Assembly (NCBI RefSeq): GCF_051401765.1
Contig: NW_027480567.1
Coordinates: 186,001-250,000 of the forward strand
DNA: 64,000 bases
Reading direction: 5' to 3'
DNA from: Calliopsis andreniformis
Taxonomy: Eukaryota; Arthropoda; Insecta; Hymenoptera; Andrenidae
Shown here: positions 12,694 through 25,680 of the stretch, piece by piece
Position numbering within the stretch: position 1 is the first letter of the stretch
How the letters are laid out: every line of letters begins with the position of its first letter
Translations under genes and position numbers: made by a program
Notes under the pieces: model-generated
What the model was told of the DNA's origin: nothing
What the model saw: the letters and a program-made list of their open reading frames with translations, nothing else
Database searches by the model: none

Positions 12694-13216
12694 GCTATGT
12701 CTATGGCTGCTATGGCTATAACTATGGCTGCATTAGCTTTGGCTGTGGCTATGTCTGCTATGGCTATGGCTATGGCTATGGCTATGGCTATTATGTCTAT
12801 GGCTATAGCTGCTATGCCTATGGCTCCGGCTGCTATGGCTATGGCTAATGCTATACCTGGGTATGGATATAGGTGGTATGGCTATGGCTCTGGCTGCTAT
12901 GGCTATGGCTATGGCTGCTATGGCTATGGCTGCTATGGCTATGGCTATGGCTACGGCTGCTATGGCTATGGCTATGTCTGCAATGTCCATGGCAATGGCT
13001 GCTATGTCTATGGCTGGTATAGCTATGCCTATGGCTGCCACGGCTATGGCTATGGCTGCTAAGACTATGGCTATGGCTACCGCTACTGCGGCTATGGCTA
13101 TGGATGCTATGGCTACGGCTATGGCTACGGCTATGGCTGATATGGCTATGTCTATCGCTGCTATGGCTATGGCTACGGCTGCTATGGCTATCGCTATGCG
13201 TGCTATGGCTATGGCT
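12694..13216 (+). repeat. Higher-order repeat, copy 1 of a three-copy family
   Basis: This segment is collinear with 26953-27475 (offset 14259 bp) and 28118-28640 (a further 1165 bp). Shared landmarks are ATAACTATGGCTGCATTAGC near 12718, the marker at 12856 in its ACCTGGGTATGGATATAGG form, TCTGCAATGTCCATGGCAAT near 12977, and the GCTAAGACTATGG and GATATGGCTATGTCTATCGC elements. A family member lying 14 kb from its relatives shows that segments are exchanged over long distances within the arm. Confidence 0.8.
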
Positions 13217-13769
13217 ATGGCTGCTATGGCTATGGCTATGGCTGCTATGGCTATGGCTATGGCTGCTATGGCTGCTATGGCTATGGCTATTGCAGCTAAG
13301 GCTATGGCTATGGCTATGGCTATGGCTTATATGGATATGGCTATGGCTGCTTTGGCTATGGCTATGGCTGCTATGACTGTGGCTATGGCTATGGCTATGG
13401 CTATGGCTATAGCTATGGCTATGTCTGCTATGGCTGCTATGGCTATGAAGATCGCTGCTATAGGTTTGGCTGTGGCTACTTTGGCTATGGCTATGGTTGC
13501 TATGGCTACGGCTATGGCTATGGCTGCTATGGCTGCTATGGCTATGGCCATGGCTGGTATGGCTATGGCCATGGCTACGGCTATGGCTGCTATGGCCGCT
13601 CTGGCTATGGCTATGCCTGCTATTGCTATCGCTATTGCTGCAATGGCAATGGCTATGGCTACGGCTATGGCTATGGCTGCTATGGCTATGGCTATGGCTG
13701 CTATGGCTGCTATGGCTGTGGCTATGGCTATGGCTACTATGGTTATGGCTATAGCTGCTATGGCTATGG

Positions 13770-14795
13770 CTATGTCTGCTATGGCTATGACTATGGCTGC
13801 TATGAATATGGCTATTGCTGCTATGGCTATGGCTATGGCTGCTCTGGCTATGGTTATGGCTGCTATGGCTGTCGCAATGCGTGCTACGGCTGTGGCTATG
13901 TCTGCTATGGTTATTGCTATAGCTACTACGGCTATGGCTATGGCTGCTAAGACTATGGCTATGGCTACCCCGCTGTGACTATGGCTATGGATGCTATGGC
14001 TACGGCTATCGCTACGGCTATGGCTGATATGGCTATGTCTATCGCTGCTATGGCTATGGCTACGGCTGCTATGGCTATCGCTATGCGTGCTATGGCTATG
14101 GCTATGGCTGCTATGGCTATGGCTATGTCTGCTCTGGCTATGGCTATGGCTGCTGTGGCTATGGCTATGTCTGTGACAATGGCTGCTATGGCTATGTCTA
14201 TGGCTGCTATGTCTATGGCTGCTATGGCTATGGCTATGGCTGCTATGACTGTGGCTATGGCTATGGCTGCTGTGGCTAATGCTATGGCTATGGCCACTAT
14301 GGCTATGACTAAGGCTGCTATGGCTATGGCTATGTCTGCTATGGCTATGACTATGGCTGCTATGAATATGGCTATTGCTGCTATGGCTATGGCTATGGCT
14401 GCTCTGGCTATGGTTATGGCTGCTATGGCTATCGCAATGCGTGCTACGGCTGTGGCTATGTCTGCTATGGTTATTGCTATAGCTACGACGGCTATGGCTA
14501 TGGCTGCTAAGATTATGGCTATGACTACCCCGCTGTGACTATGGCTATGGATGCTATGACTACGGCTATCGCTACGGCTATGGCTGATAAGGCTATGTCT
14601 ATCGCTGCTATGGCTATGGCTACGGCTGCTATGGCTATCGCTATGCGTGCTATGGCTATGGCTATGGCTGCTATGGCTATGGCTATGGCTGCTATGGCTA
14701 TGGCTATGGCTGCTGTGGCTATTGCTATGGCTGCAATAGCTTTTGCTGCGGCTACTATGGCTACGGCTATGGCTATGGCTGCTATGGCTATGGCT
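13770..14795 (+). repeat. Higher-order repeat, copy 1 of 2466-bp pair, with an internal 560-bp period
   Basis: This segment matches 16236-17261 at a constant offset of 2466 bp. It contains two copies, 560 bp apart, of a node reading ACCCCGCTGTGACTATGG (near 13966 and 14525), preceded each time by GCTAAGACTATGG-like sequence. The node looks like the common ACCGCTGCTGTGGCT variant with bases lost and gained, and it shifts the frame. The two nodes share about 350 bp of flanking variant order. Confidence 0.85.
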
Positions 14796-15717
14796 ATGGC
14801 TGCTATGGCTATGGCTATGGCTGCTATGGCTGCTATGGCTGTGGCTATGGCTATGGCTACTATGGTTATGGCTATAGCTGCTATGGCTATGGCTCTGGCT
14901 GCTATGGCAATGGCAATGGCTGTTTTGGGTATGGCTGTAGCTGCTATGGCTATGGCTATGGCTGCCATGGCTATGGCTATGGCTATTGTTGCTACGGCTA
15001 TCTCTATGGCTATGGCTATGGCTGCTATGGCTATGGCTATGGCTGCTGTGACTATGGCGATGGCTATGGCAGCAACAGCTTTGGCTGTGGCTACAATGGC
15101 TATGGCTGTGGCTGCTATGGCTGCTATGGCCATGGCTGTTACTGCTATGTCTATGGCTGCTATAGCTATGACAATGGCTGCATTAGCTTTGGCTGTGGCT
15201 ATGTCTGCTATGGCTATGGCTATGGCTATGGCTATTATGGCTATGGCTATAGCTGCTATGGCTATGGCTCCGTCTGCTATGGCTATGGCTATTGCTATGC
15301 CTGGGTATGGATATAGCTGCTATGGTTATGGCTCTGGCTGCTATGGCTATGGCTATCGCTGCGGCTGCAATGGCTATGGCTATGTCTGCTATGGCTGTGG
15401 CTATGGCTATGGCTGCTATAGCTATGGCTATGGCTATGGCTGCTCTGGCTACGGCTATGGCTGCTATGGCTATGGCAATGGTTATGGCTGCTATGGCCAT
15501 GGCTCCTATGGATATGGCTATGGCTGCTATGACCATGGCTATGGCTGCTATGGCTATGGCTATGGCTGCTTTGGCTATGGCCACAGCTGCTATAGCTACG
15601 GCTCTGGCTGCTATGGCTATGCCTGCTATGGCTGTGGCTATGGCTGCTGTGGCTATGGCTGCTATAGCTATGGCTATGGCTGCTATGGCTATGGCTATGG
15701 CTGCTATGGCTATGGCT

Positions 15718-15883
15718 AGGCTGCTATGGCTATCGCTATGCGTGCTATTGCTATGGCTCTGGCTCCTATTGCTATGCCTATGGCTGCTATGGCTATGGCT
15801 AGGCTGCTATGGCTATCGCTATGCGTGCTATTGCTATGGCTCTGGCTCCTATTGCTATGCCTATGGCTGCTATGGCTGTGGCT
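15718..15883 (+). repeat. 83-bp tandem repeat, two copies
   Basis: AGGCTGCTATGGCTATCGCT starts at 15718 and 15801, 83 bp apart. It is the same unit as at 7796 and 10239 but present twice. The copies are essentially identical over their shared length. Confidence 0.9.
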
Positions 15884-16235
15884 ATTGCTGCAATGGATAT
15901 AGCTATGGCTCCTATGGCTATGGCCATGGCTGCTACGTCTATGGCCGGTATAGCTATGCGTATGGCTGCTACGGCTATGGCTATAACTGCTATGGCTATG
16001 GCATTGGCTGCTGTGGCTATGGCTATGGCTATGTCTGCTCTGGCTATGGCTATGGCTGCTGTGGCTATGGCTATGTCTTTGACAATGGCTGCTATGGCTA
16101 TGTCTATGGCTGCTATGTCTATGGCTGCTATGGCTATGGCTATGGCTGCTATGACTGTGGCTATGGCTATGGCTGCTGTGGCTAATGCTATGGCTATGGC
16201 CACTATGGCTATGACTAAGGCTGCTATGGCTATGG

Positions 16236-17261
16236 CTATGTCTGCAATAGCTATGACTATGGCTGCTATGAATATGGCTATTGCTGCTATGGCTATGGCT
16301 ATGGCTGCTCTGGCTATGGTTATGGCTGCTATGGCTATCGCAATGCGTGCTACGGCTGTGGCTATGTCTGCTATGGTTATTGCTATAGCTACTACGGCTA
16401 TGGCTATGGCTGCTAAGACTATGGCTATGGCTACCCCGCTGTGACTATGGCGATGGATGCTATGGCTACGGCTATCGCTACGGCTATGGCTGATATGGCT
16501 ACGTCTATCGCTGCTATGGCTATGGCTACGGCTGCTATGGCTATCGCTATGCGTGCTATGGCTATGGCTATGGCTGCTATGGCTATGGCTATGTCTGCTC
16601 TGGCTATGGCTATGGCTGCTGTGGCTATGGCTATGTCTGTGACAATGGCTGCTATGGCTATGTCTATGGCTGCTATGTCTATGGCTGCTATGGCTATGGC
16701 TATGGCTGCTATGACTGTGGCTATGGCTATGGCTGCTGTGGCTAATGCTATGGCTATGGCCACTATGGCTATGACTAAGGCTGCTATGGCTATGGCTATG
16801 TCTGCTATGGCTATGACTATGGCTGCTATGAATATGGCTATTGCTGCTATGGCTATGGCTATGGCTGCTCTGGCTATGGTTATGGCTGCTATGGCTATCG
16901 CAATGCGTGCTACGGCTGTGGCTATGTCTGCTATGGTTATTGCTATAGCTACGACGGCTATGGCTATGGCTGCTAAGACTATGGCTATGACTACCCCGCT
17001 GTGACTATGGCTATGGATGCTATGACTACGGCTATCGCTACGGCTATGGCTGATAAGGCTATGTCTATCGCTGCTATGGCTATGGCTACGGCTGCTATGG
17101 CTATCGCTATGCGTGCTATGGCTATGGCTATGGCTGCTATGGCTATGGCTATGGCTGCTATGGCTATGGCTATGGCTGCTGTGGCTATTGCTATGGCTGC
17201 AATAGCTTTTGCTGCGGCTACTATGGCTACGGCTATGGCTATGGCTGCTATGGCTATGGCT
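16236..17261 (+). repeat. Higher-order repeat, copy 2 of 2466-bp pair
   Basis: This is the partner of 13770-14795, with ACCCCGCTGTGAC nodes near 16432 and 16991, again 560 bp apart. Differences are single substitutions, such as GATATGGCTACGTC here against GATATGGCTATGTC there. Because both nodes and their spacing are preserved, the two-node unit was duplicated as a whole. Confidence 0.85.
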
Positions 17262-18920
17262 ATGGCTGCTCTGGCTATGGCTATGGCCACTGCTACTATG
17301 GCTATGGCTATGGCTGCTATGGCTATGGCTCTGTCTGCTATGGCTATGGCTATGGCTGCTCTGGCTATGGCTATGGCTGCTATGGCTGTTACGGCTATGG
17401 CTATGGCTATGACTGCTATGGCTATGACTATGGCTGCTATGGCTATGGCTATGTCTGCTATGGCTATGGCTATGGCTGCTATGAATATGGCTATTGCTGC
17501 TATGGCTGTGGCTATGGCTGCTCTGGCTATGGTTATGGCTGCTATGGCAATCGCTATGCGTGCTACGGCTGCGGCTATGTCTGCTATGGTTATTGCTATA
17601 GCTACTACTGCTATGGCTATGGCTGCTAAGACTATGGCCATGGCTACCGCTGCTGTGACTATGGCTATGGATGCTATGGCTACGGCTGTGGCTACGGCTA
17701 TGGCTGATATGGCTATGTCTATCGCTGCTATGGCTATGGCTACGGCTGTTATGGCTATCGCTATGCGTGCTATGGCTGTGGCTATTTCTGCTATGGCTAT
17801 GGCTATGGCTGCTATGGCTGCTATGGCTATGGCTATTGCTGCTAAGGCTATGGCTATGGCTATGGCTATGGCTTCTATGGCTATGGCTATGGCTGCTATG
17901 GCTATGGCTATGGCTGCTGTGGCTATTGTTATGGCTGCAATAGCTTTTGCTGTGGCTACTATGGCTACGGCTATGGCTATGGCTGCTATGGCTATGGCTA
18001 TGGCTGCTCTGGCTATGGCTATGGCCACGGCTGCTATGGCTATGGCTATGGCTGCTATGGCTATGGCTCTGTCTGCTATGGCTATGGCTATGGCTGCTAT
18101 GGCTATGGCTATGGCTGCTATGGCTGCTACGGCTATGGCTATGGCTATGACTGCTATGGCTATTGCTACGGCTGCTACGGCTATCGCTATGACTGCTATG
18201 GCTATGGCTGTGGCTGCTATGGCTATGGCTATGGCTGCAATAGCTTTGCCTATGGCTGCTTTGGGTATGGCTATAGCTGCTATGGCTATGGCTCTGGCGG
18301 CTATGGCTATGGCATTGGCTGCTGTGGCTATGGCTATGGCTATGTCTGCTCTGGCTATGGCTATGGCTGCTGTGGCTATGGCTATGTCTTTGACAATGGC
18401 TGCGATGGCTATGTCTATGGCTGCTATGTCTATGGCTGCTATGGCTATGGCTATGGCTGCTATGACTGTGGCTATGGCTATGGCTGCTGTGGCTAATGCT
18501 ATGGCTATGGCCACTATGGCTATGACTAAGGCTGCTATGGCTATGGCTATGTCTGCTATGGCTGTGGCTATGGCTATGGCTGCTATAGCTATGGCTATGG
18601 CTATGGCTGCTCTGGCTACGGCTATGGCTGCTATGGCTATGGCAATGGTTATGGCTGCTATGGCTATGGCTGCTATGGCTGCTATGGCTATAGCTATGGC
18701 CATGGCTCCTATGGATATGGCTATGGCTGCTATGACCATGGCTATGGCTGCTATGGCTATGGCTATGGCTGCTTTGGCTATGGCCACAGCTGCTATAGCT
18801 ACGGCTCTGGCTGCTATGGCTATGCCTGCTATGGCTGTGGCTATGGCTGCTGTGGCTATGGCTGCTATAGCTATGGCTATGGCTGCTATGGCTATGGCTA
18901 TGGCTGCTATGGCTATGGCT

Positions 18921-19086
18921 AGGCTGCTATGGCTATCGCTATGCGTGCTATTGCTATGGCTCTGGCTCCTATTGCTATGCCTATGGCTGCTATGGCTATG
19001 GCTAGGCTGCAATGGCTATCGCTATGCGTGATATTGCTGTGGCTCTGGCTCCCATTGCTATGCCTATGGCTGCTATGGCTATGGCT
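18921..19086 (+). repeat. 83-bp tandem repeat, two copies
   Basis: AGGCTGCTATGGCTATCGCT starts at 18921 and, as AGGCTGCAATGG, at 19004, again 83 bp apart. The second copy is more diverged (GTGATATTGCTGTGGC and CTCCCATTGC). Confidence 0.88.
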
Positions 19087-19754
19087 ATGTCTGCTATGGC
19101 TATGGCTATGGCTGCTATGAATACGGCTATTGCTGCTATTGCAGTGGCTATGGCTGCTCTGGCTATGGCTATGGCTGCTATGGCTATCGCTATGCGTGCT
19201 ACGGCTGTGGATATGTCTGCTATGGTTATTGCTATAGCTACTACTGCTATGGCTATGGCTGCTAAGACTATGGCCATGGCTACCGCTGCTGTGACTATGG
19301 CTATGGATGATATGGCTACGGCTGTGGCTACGGCTATGGCTGATATGGCTATGTCTATCGCTGCTATGGCTATGGCTACGCCTGTTATGGCTATCGCTAT
19401 GCGTGCTATGGCTACGGCTATGGCTGCTATGGCCGCTATGGCTATTGCTGCTGTGACTATTGCTATGGCTGCAATAGCTTTTGCTGTGGCTACTATGGCT
19501 TCGGCTATGGCTATGGCTGCTATGGCTATGGCTATGGCTGCTCTGGCTATGGCTATGGCCACGGCTGCTATGCCTATGGCTATGGCTGCTATGGCTATGG
19601 CTCTGGCTGCTATGGCAATGGCTATGGCTGCTTTGGGTATGGCTATAGCTGCTATGGCTATGGCTATGGCTGCTATGGCTATGGCTATGGCTGCTCTGGC
19701 TATGGCTGTGGCCATGGCTGCTAGGGCTGTGGCTACGGCTATGGCTATGGCTAT

Positions 19755-20150
19755 TATGGCTATGGCTACGGCTGCTATGGCTATCGCTATGCGTGCTATG
19801 GCAATGGCTATTGCTGCTATGGCTATGGCTATGGCTGCCCTGGCTATGGCTATGGCTATGGCGGCTATGGCTATGGCTATGGCTGCTATGGCTGCTATGG
19901 CTATGGCTATTGCAGCTAAGGCTATGGCTATGGCTATGGCTATGGCTTCTATGGCTATGGCTATGGCTGCTTTGTCTATGGCTATGGCTGCTATGACTGT
20001 GGCTATGGCTATGGCTATGGATATAGGTATGGCTATGTCTGCTATGGCTGCTATGGCTATGAATATCGCTGCTATAGGTTTGGCTGTGGCTACTTTGGCT
20101 ATGGCTATAGTTGCTATGGCTATGGCTATGGCTATGGCTGCTATGGCTGC
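19755..20150 (+). repeat. Higher-order repeat, copy 1 of 1911-bp pair
   Basis: This segment is collinear with 21666-22060. The offset of 1911 bp equals 91 units of 21 bp. Landmarks are GCTATGGCAATGGCTATTGC near 19796, GCTGCCCTGGCTATGG near 19834, ATTGCAGCTAAGG near 19909 and GGATATAGGTATGG near 20018. Confidence 0.8.
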
Positions 20151-20270
20151 TATGGATATGACTATGGCTGCTATAGCTTTGGCTGTGGCTGCTATGGCTA
20201 TGGCTATGGCTGCTATGGCTATGGCCATGGCTGGTATGGCTATGGCCATGGCTACGGCTATGTCTGCTAT

Positions 20271-20850
20271 GGCCGCTATGGCTATGGCTATGCCTGCTAT
20301 TGCTATCGCTAATGCTGCAATGGCAATGGCTATGGCTACAGCTATGGCTATGGCTGCTATGGCTATGGCTATGGCTGCTCTGGCTATGGCTATGGCCATG
20401 GCTGCTATGGCTATGGCTATGACTGCTATGGCTATCGCTATGCGTGCTATGGCTATGGCTAGGGCTGCTATGGCTATGGCTATGGCTGCTATGGCTGCTA
20501 TGGCTGTGGCTATGGCTATGGCTACTATGGTTATGGCTATAGCTGCTATGGCTATGGCTCTGGCTGCTATGGCAATGACTATGGTTGTTTTGGGTATGGC
20601 TATAGCTGCTATGGCTATGGCTATGGCTGCTATGGCTATGGCTGTGGCTGCTCTGTCTCTGGCTATGGCCATGGCTGCTAGGGCTATGGCTATGGCTGCT
20701 ATGGCTATGGCTACGGCTGCTATGGCTATCGCTGTGACGGCTATGGCTATGGCTATGGCTGCTATTGCTATGGCAATGGCTGCAATAGCTTTGGCTGTGG
20801 CTACAATGGCTATGGCTATGGCTATGGCTACTATGGTTGCGGCTATTGCT
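20271..20850 (+). repeat. Higher-order repeat, copy 1 of 3 (about 580 bp)
   Basis: Three collinear copies begin with GGCCGCTATGG and the CCTGCTATTGCTATCGCTAA motif at 20271, 22055 and 24308 (offsets 1784 and 2253 bp). They share GTTGTTTTGGGTATGG, the CATGGCTGCTAGGGC variant and GCAATAGCTTTGGC in the same order. Similarity fades after the GGTTGCGGCTATTGC or GGTTACGGCTATTGC variant. Confidence 0.82.
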
Positions 20851-21665
20851 ATGGCTGCTATGGCTGTGGCTATGGCTACTATGGCTATGGCTTTGGCTAT
20901 GGCTCCTATGGCTATGGCTATGGCTGCTATGGCTATGGCTATGACTGCTATGGCTGTGGCTTTGGCAATGTCTGGTACAGCTATAGCTATGGCTATGGCT
21001 GCTATGGCTATGGCTATGGCTATGGGTACTATGGTTATTGCTATAGCTGCTATGGCTATGGCTCTGGCTGCTATGGCAATGGCTATGGCTGCTTTGGGTA
21101 TGGCTATAGCTGCTATGGCTATGGCTATGGCTGCTATGCCTATGGCTATGGCTGCTCTGGCTATGGCTGTGGCCATGGCCGCTAGGGCTATGGCTATGGC
21201 TGCTGTGACTATGGCGATGGCTATGGCAGCAACAGCTTCGGCTGTGGCTACAATGGCTATGGCTATAGTTGCTATGGCTATGGCTATGGCTATGGCTGCT
21301 ATGGCTGGTATGGATATGACTATGGCTGCTATAGCTTTGGCTGTGGCTGCTATGGCTATGGCCATGGCTGCTATGGCTATCGCTATGACTGCTATGGCTA
21401 CCGCTATGCGTGCTATGGCTATGGCTGTGGCTGCTATGGCTATGGCTATGGCTGCTATGGCTGCTATGGCTGTGGCTATGGCTATGACTACTATGGTTAT
21501 GGCTATAGCTGCTATGGCTATGGCTCTGGCTGCTATGGCAATGGCTATGGCTGTTTTGATTATGGCTATAGCTGCTATGGCTGTGGCTATGGCTGCTATG
21601 GCTATGGCTATGGCTGCTCTGGCTCTGGCTATGGCCATGGCTGCTAGGGCTATGGCTATGGCTGC

Positions 21666-22060
21666 TATGGCTATGGCTACGGCTGCTATGGCTATCGCTA
21701 TGCGTGCTATGGCAATGGCTATTGCTGCTATGGCTATGGCTATGGCTGCCCTGGCTATGGCTATGGCTATGGCGGCTATGGCTATGGCTATGGCTGCTAT
21801 GGCTGCTATGGCTATGGCTATTGCAGCTAAGGCTATGGCTATGGCTATGGCTATGGCTTCTATGGCTATGGCTATGGCTGCTTTGGCTATGGCTATGGCT
21901 GCTATGACTGTGGCTATGGCTATGGCTATGGATATAGGTATGGCTATGTCTGCTATGGCTGCTATGGCTATGAAATCGCTGCTACAGGTTTGGCTGTGGC
22001 TACTTTGGCTATGGCTATAGTTGCTATGGCTATGGCTATGACTATGGCTGCTATGGCCGC
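21666..22060 (+). repeat. Higher-order repeat, copy 2 of 1911-bp pair, with a 1-bp deletion
   Basis: This is the partner of 19755-20150. Near 21972 it reads ATGAAATCGCTGC where the other copies read ATGAATATCGCTGC, a loss of one base that shifts the phase of everything downstream. It is a private mutation of this copy: the same motif is intact near 10565, 13445, 20060, 24097 and 28845. Confidence 0.82.
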
Positions 22061-22634
22061 TATGGCTATGGCTATGCCTGCTATTGCTATCGCTAATGCT
22101 GCAATGGCAATGGCTATGGCTACAGCTATGGCTATGGCTGCTATGGCTATGGCTATGGCTGCTCTGGCTATGGCTATGGCCATGTCTGCTATGGCTATGG
22201 CTATGACTGCTATGGCTATCGCTATGCGTGCTATGGCTATGGCTATGGCTGCTATGGCTATGGCTATGGCTGCTATGGCTGCTATGGCTGTGGCTATGGC
22301 TATGGCTACTATGGTTATGGCTATAGCTGCTATGGCTATGGCTCTGGCTGCTATGGCAATGACTATGGTTGTTTTGGGTATGGCTATAGCTGCTATGGCT
22401 ATGGCTATGGCTGCTATGGCTATGGCTGTGGCTGCTCTGGCTCTGGCTATGGCCATGGCTGCTAGGGCTATGGCTATGGCTGCTATGGCTATGGCTACGG
22501 CTGCTATGGCTATCGCTGTGACGGCTATGGCTATGGCTATGGCTGCTATTGCTATGGCTATGGCTGCAATAACTTTGGCTGTGGCTACAATGGCTATGGC
22601 TATGGCTATGGCTACTATGGTTGCGGCTATTGCT
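22055..22634 (+). repeat. Higher-order repeat, copy 2 of 3 (about 580 bp)
   Basis: This is a member of the 20271 family. It shares GCTACAGCTATGG near 22120 with the first copy, where the third copy has GCTACGGCTATGG, so copies 1 and 2 look closer to each other at that site. Confidence 0.82.
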
Positions 22635-24307
22635 ATGACTGCTATGGCTATGACTATGGCTGCTATGGCTATGGCTATGTCTGCTATGGCTGTGGCTATG
22701 GCTGCTATGAATATGGCTATTGCTGCTATGGCTGTGGCTATGGCTGCTCTGGCTATATCTACGACTGCTATGGCTGTGGCTTTGGCAATGTCTGGTACAG
22801 CTATAGCTATGGCTATGGCTGCTATGGCTATGGCTATGGCTATGGGTACTATGGTTATGGCTATAGCTGCTATGGCTATGCCTCTGGCTGCTATGGCAAT
22901 GGCTATGGCTGCTTTGGGTGTGGCTATAGCTGCTATGGCTATGGCTATGGCTGCTATGGCTATGGCTATGGCTGCTCTGGCTATGGCTGTGGCCATGGCT
23001 GCTAGGGCTATGGCTATGGCTGCTGTGACTATGGCGATGGCTATGGCAGCAACAGCTTTGGCTGTGGCTACAATGGCTATGGCTATAGTTGCTATGGCTA
23101 TGGCTATGGCTATGGCTATGGCTGCTATGGCTATGCCTATGGCTGCTATGGCTGCTATGGCTATGGCTATGGCTATGGCTATGGCTACTGTGGTTATGAC
23201 TATAGCTGCTATGGCTATGGCTCTGGCTGCTATGGCAATGGCTATGGCTGCTTTGGGTATGGCTATAGCTGCTATGGCTATGCCTATGGCTGCTATGCCT
23301 ATGGCTATGGCTGCTCTGGCTATGGCTGTGGACATGGCTGCTACGGCTGTGGCTATGGCTGCTATGGCTATGGCTACGGCTGCTATGGCTATGGCTATTG
23401 CTGCTATGGCTATGGCTATGGCTATGTCTGCTCTGGCTATGGCTATGGCTGCTATGGCTGTGGCTGTGGCTATGGCTGATATGGCTATGGCCATGGCTGC
23501 TGTGGCTATGGCTATGGCTACTATGGCTATGGCTATGACTGCTATGGCTATAGCTGCTGCTGCTATGGCTATCGCTATGACTGCTATGGCTATGGCTATG
23601 GCTGCTATGGCTATGGTTATGGCTGCTATGGCTGGTATGGATATGACTATGGCTGCTATAGCTTTGGCTGTGGCTGCTATGGCTATGGCCATGGCTGCTA
23701 TGGCTATCGCTATGACTGCTATGGCTATCGCTATGCGTGCTATGGCTATGGCTATGGCTGCTATGGCTATGGCTATGGCTGCTATGGCTGCTATGGCTGT
23801 GGCTATGGCTATGACTACTATGGTTATGGCTATAGCTGCTATGGCTATGGCTCTGGCTGCTATGGCAATGGCTATGGCTGTTTTGATTATGGCTATAGCT
23901 GCTATGGCTATGGCTATGGCTGCTATGGCTATGGCTATGGCTGCTCTGGCTCTGGCTATGGCCATGGCTGCTAGGGCTATTGCTATGGCTGCTATGGCTA
24001 TGGCTACGGCTGATATGGCTATCGCTATGACGGCTATGGCTATGGCTATGGCTATGGATATAGCTATGGCTATGTCTGCTATGGCGGCTATGGCAATGAA
24101 TATCGCTGCTATAGGTTTGGCTGTGGCTACTTTGGCTATGGCTATAGTTGCTACGGCTATGGCTATGGCTATGGCTGCTATGGCTGCTATGGCTATGACT
24201 ATGGCTGCTATAGCTTTGGCTGTGGCTGCTATGGCTATGGCTATGGCTGCTATGGCTATGGCCATGGCTGGTACGGCTATGGCCATGGCTACGGCTATGT
24301 CTGCAAT

Positions 24308-24887
24308 GGCCGCTATGGCTATGGCTATGCCTGCTATTGCTATCGCTAATGCTGCAATGGCAATGGCTATGGCTACGGCTATGGCTATGGCTGCTATGGC
24401 TATGGCTATGGCTGCTCTGGCTATGGCTATGGCCATGGCTGCTATGGCTATGGCTATGACTGCTATGGCTATCGCTATGCGTGCTATGGCTATGGCTATG
24501 GCTGCTATGGCAATGGCTATGGCTGCTATGGCTGCTATGGCTGTGGCTATGGCTATGGCTACTATGGCTATGGCTATAGCTGCTATGGCTATGGCTCTGG
24601 CTGCTATGGCAATGGCTATGGTTGTTTTGGGTATGGCTATAGCTGCTATGGCTATGGCTATGGCTGCTATGGCTATGGCTGTGGCTGCTCTGGCTCTGGC
24701 TATGGCCATGGCTGCTAGGGCTATGGCTATGGCTGCTATGGGTATGGCTACGGCTGCTATGGCTATCGCTATGACGGCTATGGCTATGGCTATGGCTGCT
24801 ATGGCTATGGCTATGGCTGCAATAGCTTTGGCTGTGGCTACAATGGCCATGGCTATGGCTATGGCTACTATGGTTACGGCTATTGCT
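24308..24887 (+). repeat. Higher-order repeat, copy 3 of 3 (about 580 bp)
   Basis: This is a member of the 20271 family. It shares the order CCTGCTATTGC, GTTGTTTTGGG, GCTGCTAGGGC, GCAATAGC. It is followed by the GGCTGGTACAGCTATAGC element near 25008, which also follows the other two copies in a related form. Confidence 0.82.
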
Positions 24888-25332
24888 ATGGCTGCTATGG
24901 CTGTGGCTATGGCTACTATGGCTATGGCTTTGGCTATGGCTCCTATGGCTATGGCTATGGCTGCTGTGGCTATGGCTATGACTGCTATGGCTGTGGCTTT
25001 GGCAATGGCTGGTACAGCTATAGCTATGGCTATGGCTGCTATGGCTATGGCTATGGCTATGGCTACTATGGTTATGGCTATAGCTGCTATGGCTATGGCT
25101 CTGGCTGCTTTGGCAATGGCTGTGGCTGCTTTGGGTATGGCTATAGCTGCTATGGCTATGGCTATGGCTGCTATGCCTATGGCTATGGCTGCTCTGGCTA
25201 TGGCTGTGGCCATGGCTGCTTTGGGCTATGGCTATGGCTGCTGTGACTATGGCGATGGCTATGGCAGCAACAGCTTTGGCTGTGGCTACAATGGCTATGG
25301 CTATAGTTGCTATGGCTATGGCTATGGCTATG

Positions 25333-25680
25333 GTTGCTATGGCTGCTATGGCTATGACTATGGCTGCTATAGCTTTGGCTGTGGCTGCTATGGCTATGGC
25401 TATGGCTGCTATGGCTATGGCTATGGCTACGGCTGCTATGGCTATGGCTACGTCTGCAATGTCCATGGCAATGGCTGCTATGTCTATGGCTGGTATAGCT
25501 ATGCCTATGGCTGCCACGGCTATGGCTATGGCTGCTAAGACTATGGCTATGGCTACCGCTGCTGCGGCTATGGCTATGGCTACGGCTATGGCTACGGCTA
25601 TGGCTGATATGGCTATGTCTATCGCTGCTATGGCTATGGCTAAGGCTGCCATGGCTATCGCTATGCGTGCTATGGCTATG
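25333..25680 (+). repeat. Higher-order repeat, copy 1 of 1278-bp pair
   Basis: This segment matches 26611-26958 at offset 1278 bp. The main landmark is TCTGCAATGTCCATGGCAAT at 25453 and 26731, followed by GCTGCCACGGC, GCTAAGACTATGG and CGCTGCTGCGGC. Just upstream, near 25221, TTGGGCTATGG replaces AGGGCTATGG (compare 23003), a one-base insertion that changes the phase. Confidence 0.82.

Noticed and set aside
19002..25652. 2216-codon open frame on the - strand (Ile-Ala, then His-Ser, then Ile-Ala)
   Set aside because: It switches repeat phase twice at one-base indels, has only two-residue polymer composition, and is matched by equally long open frames on the other strand. It is a by-product of repeat length.
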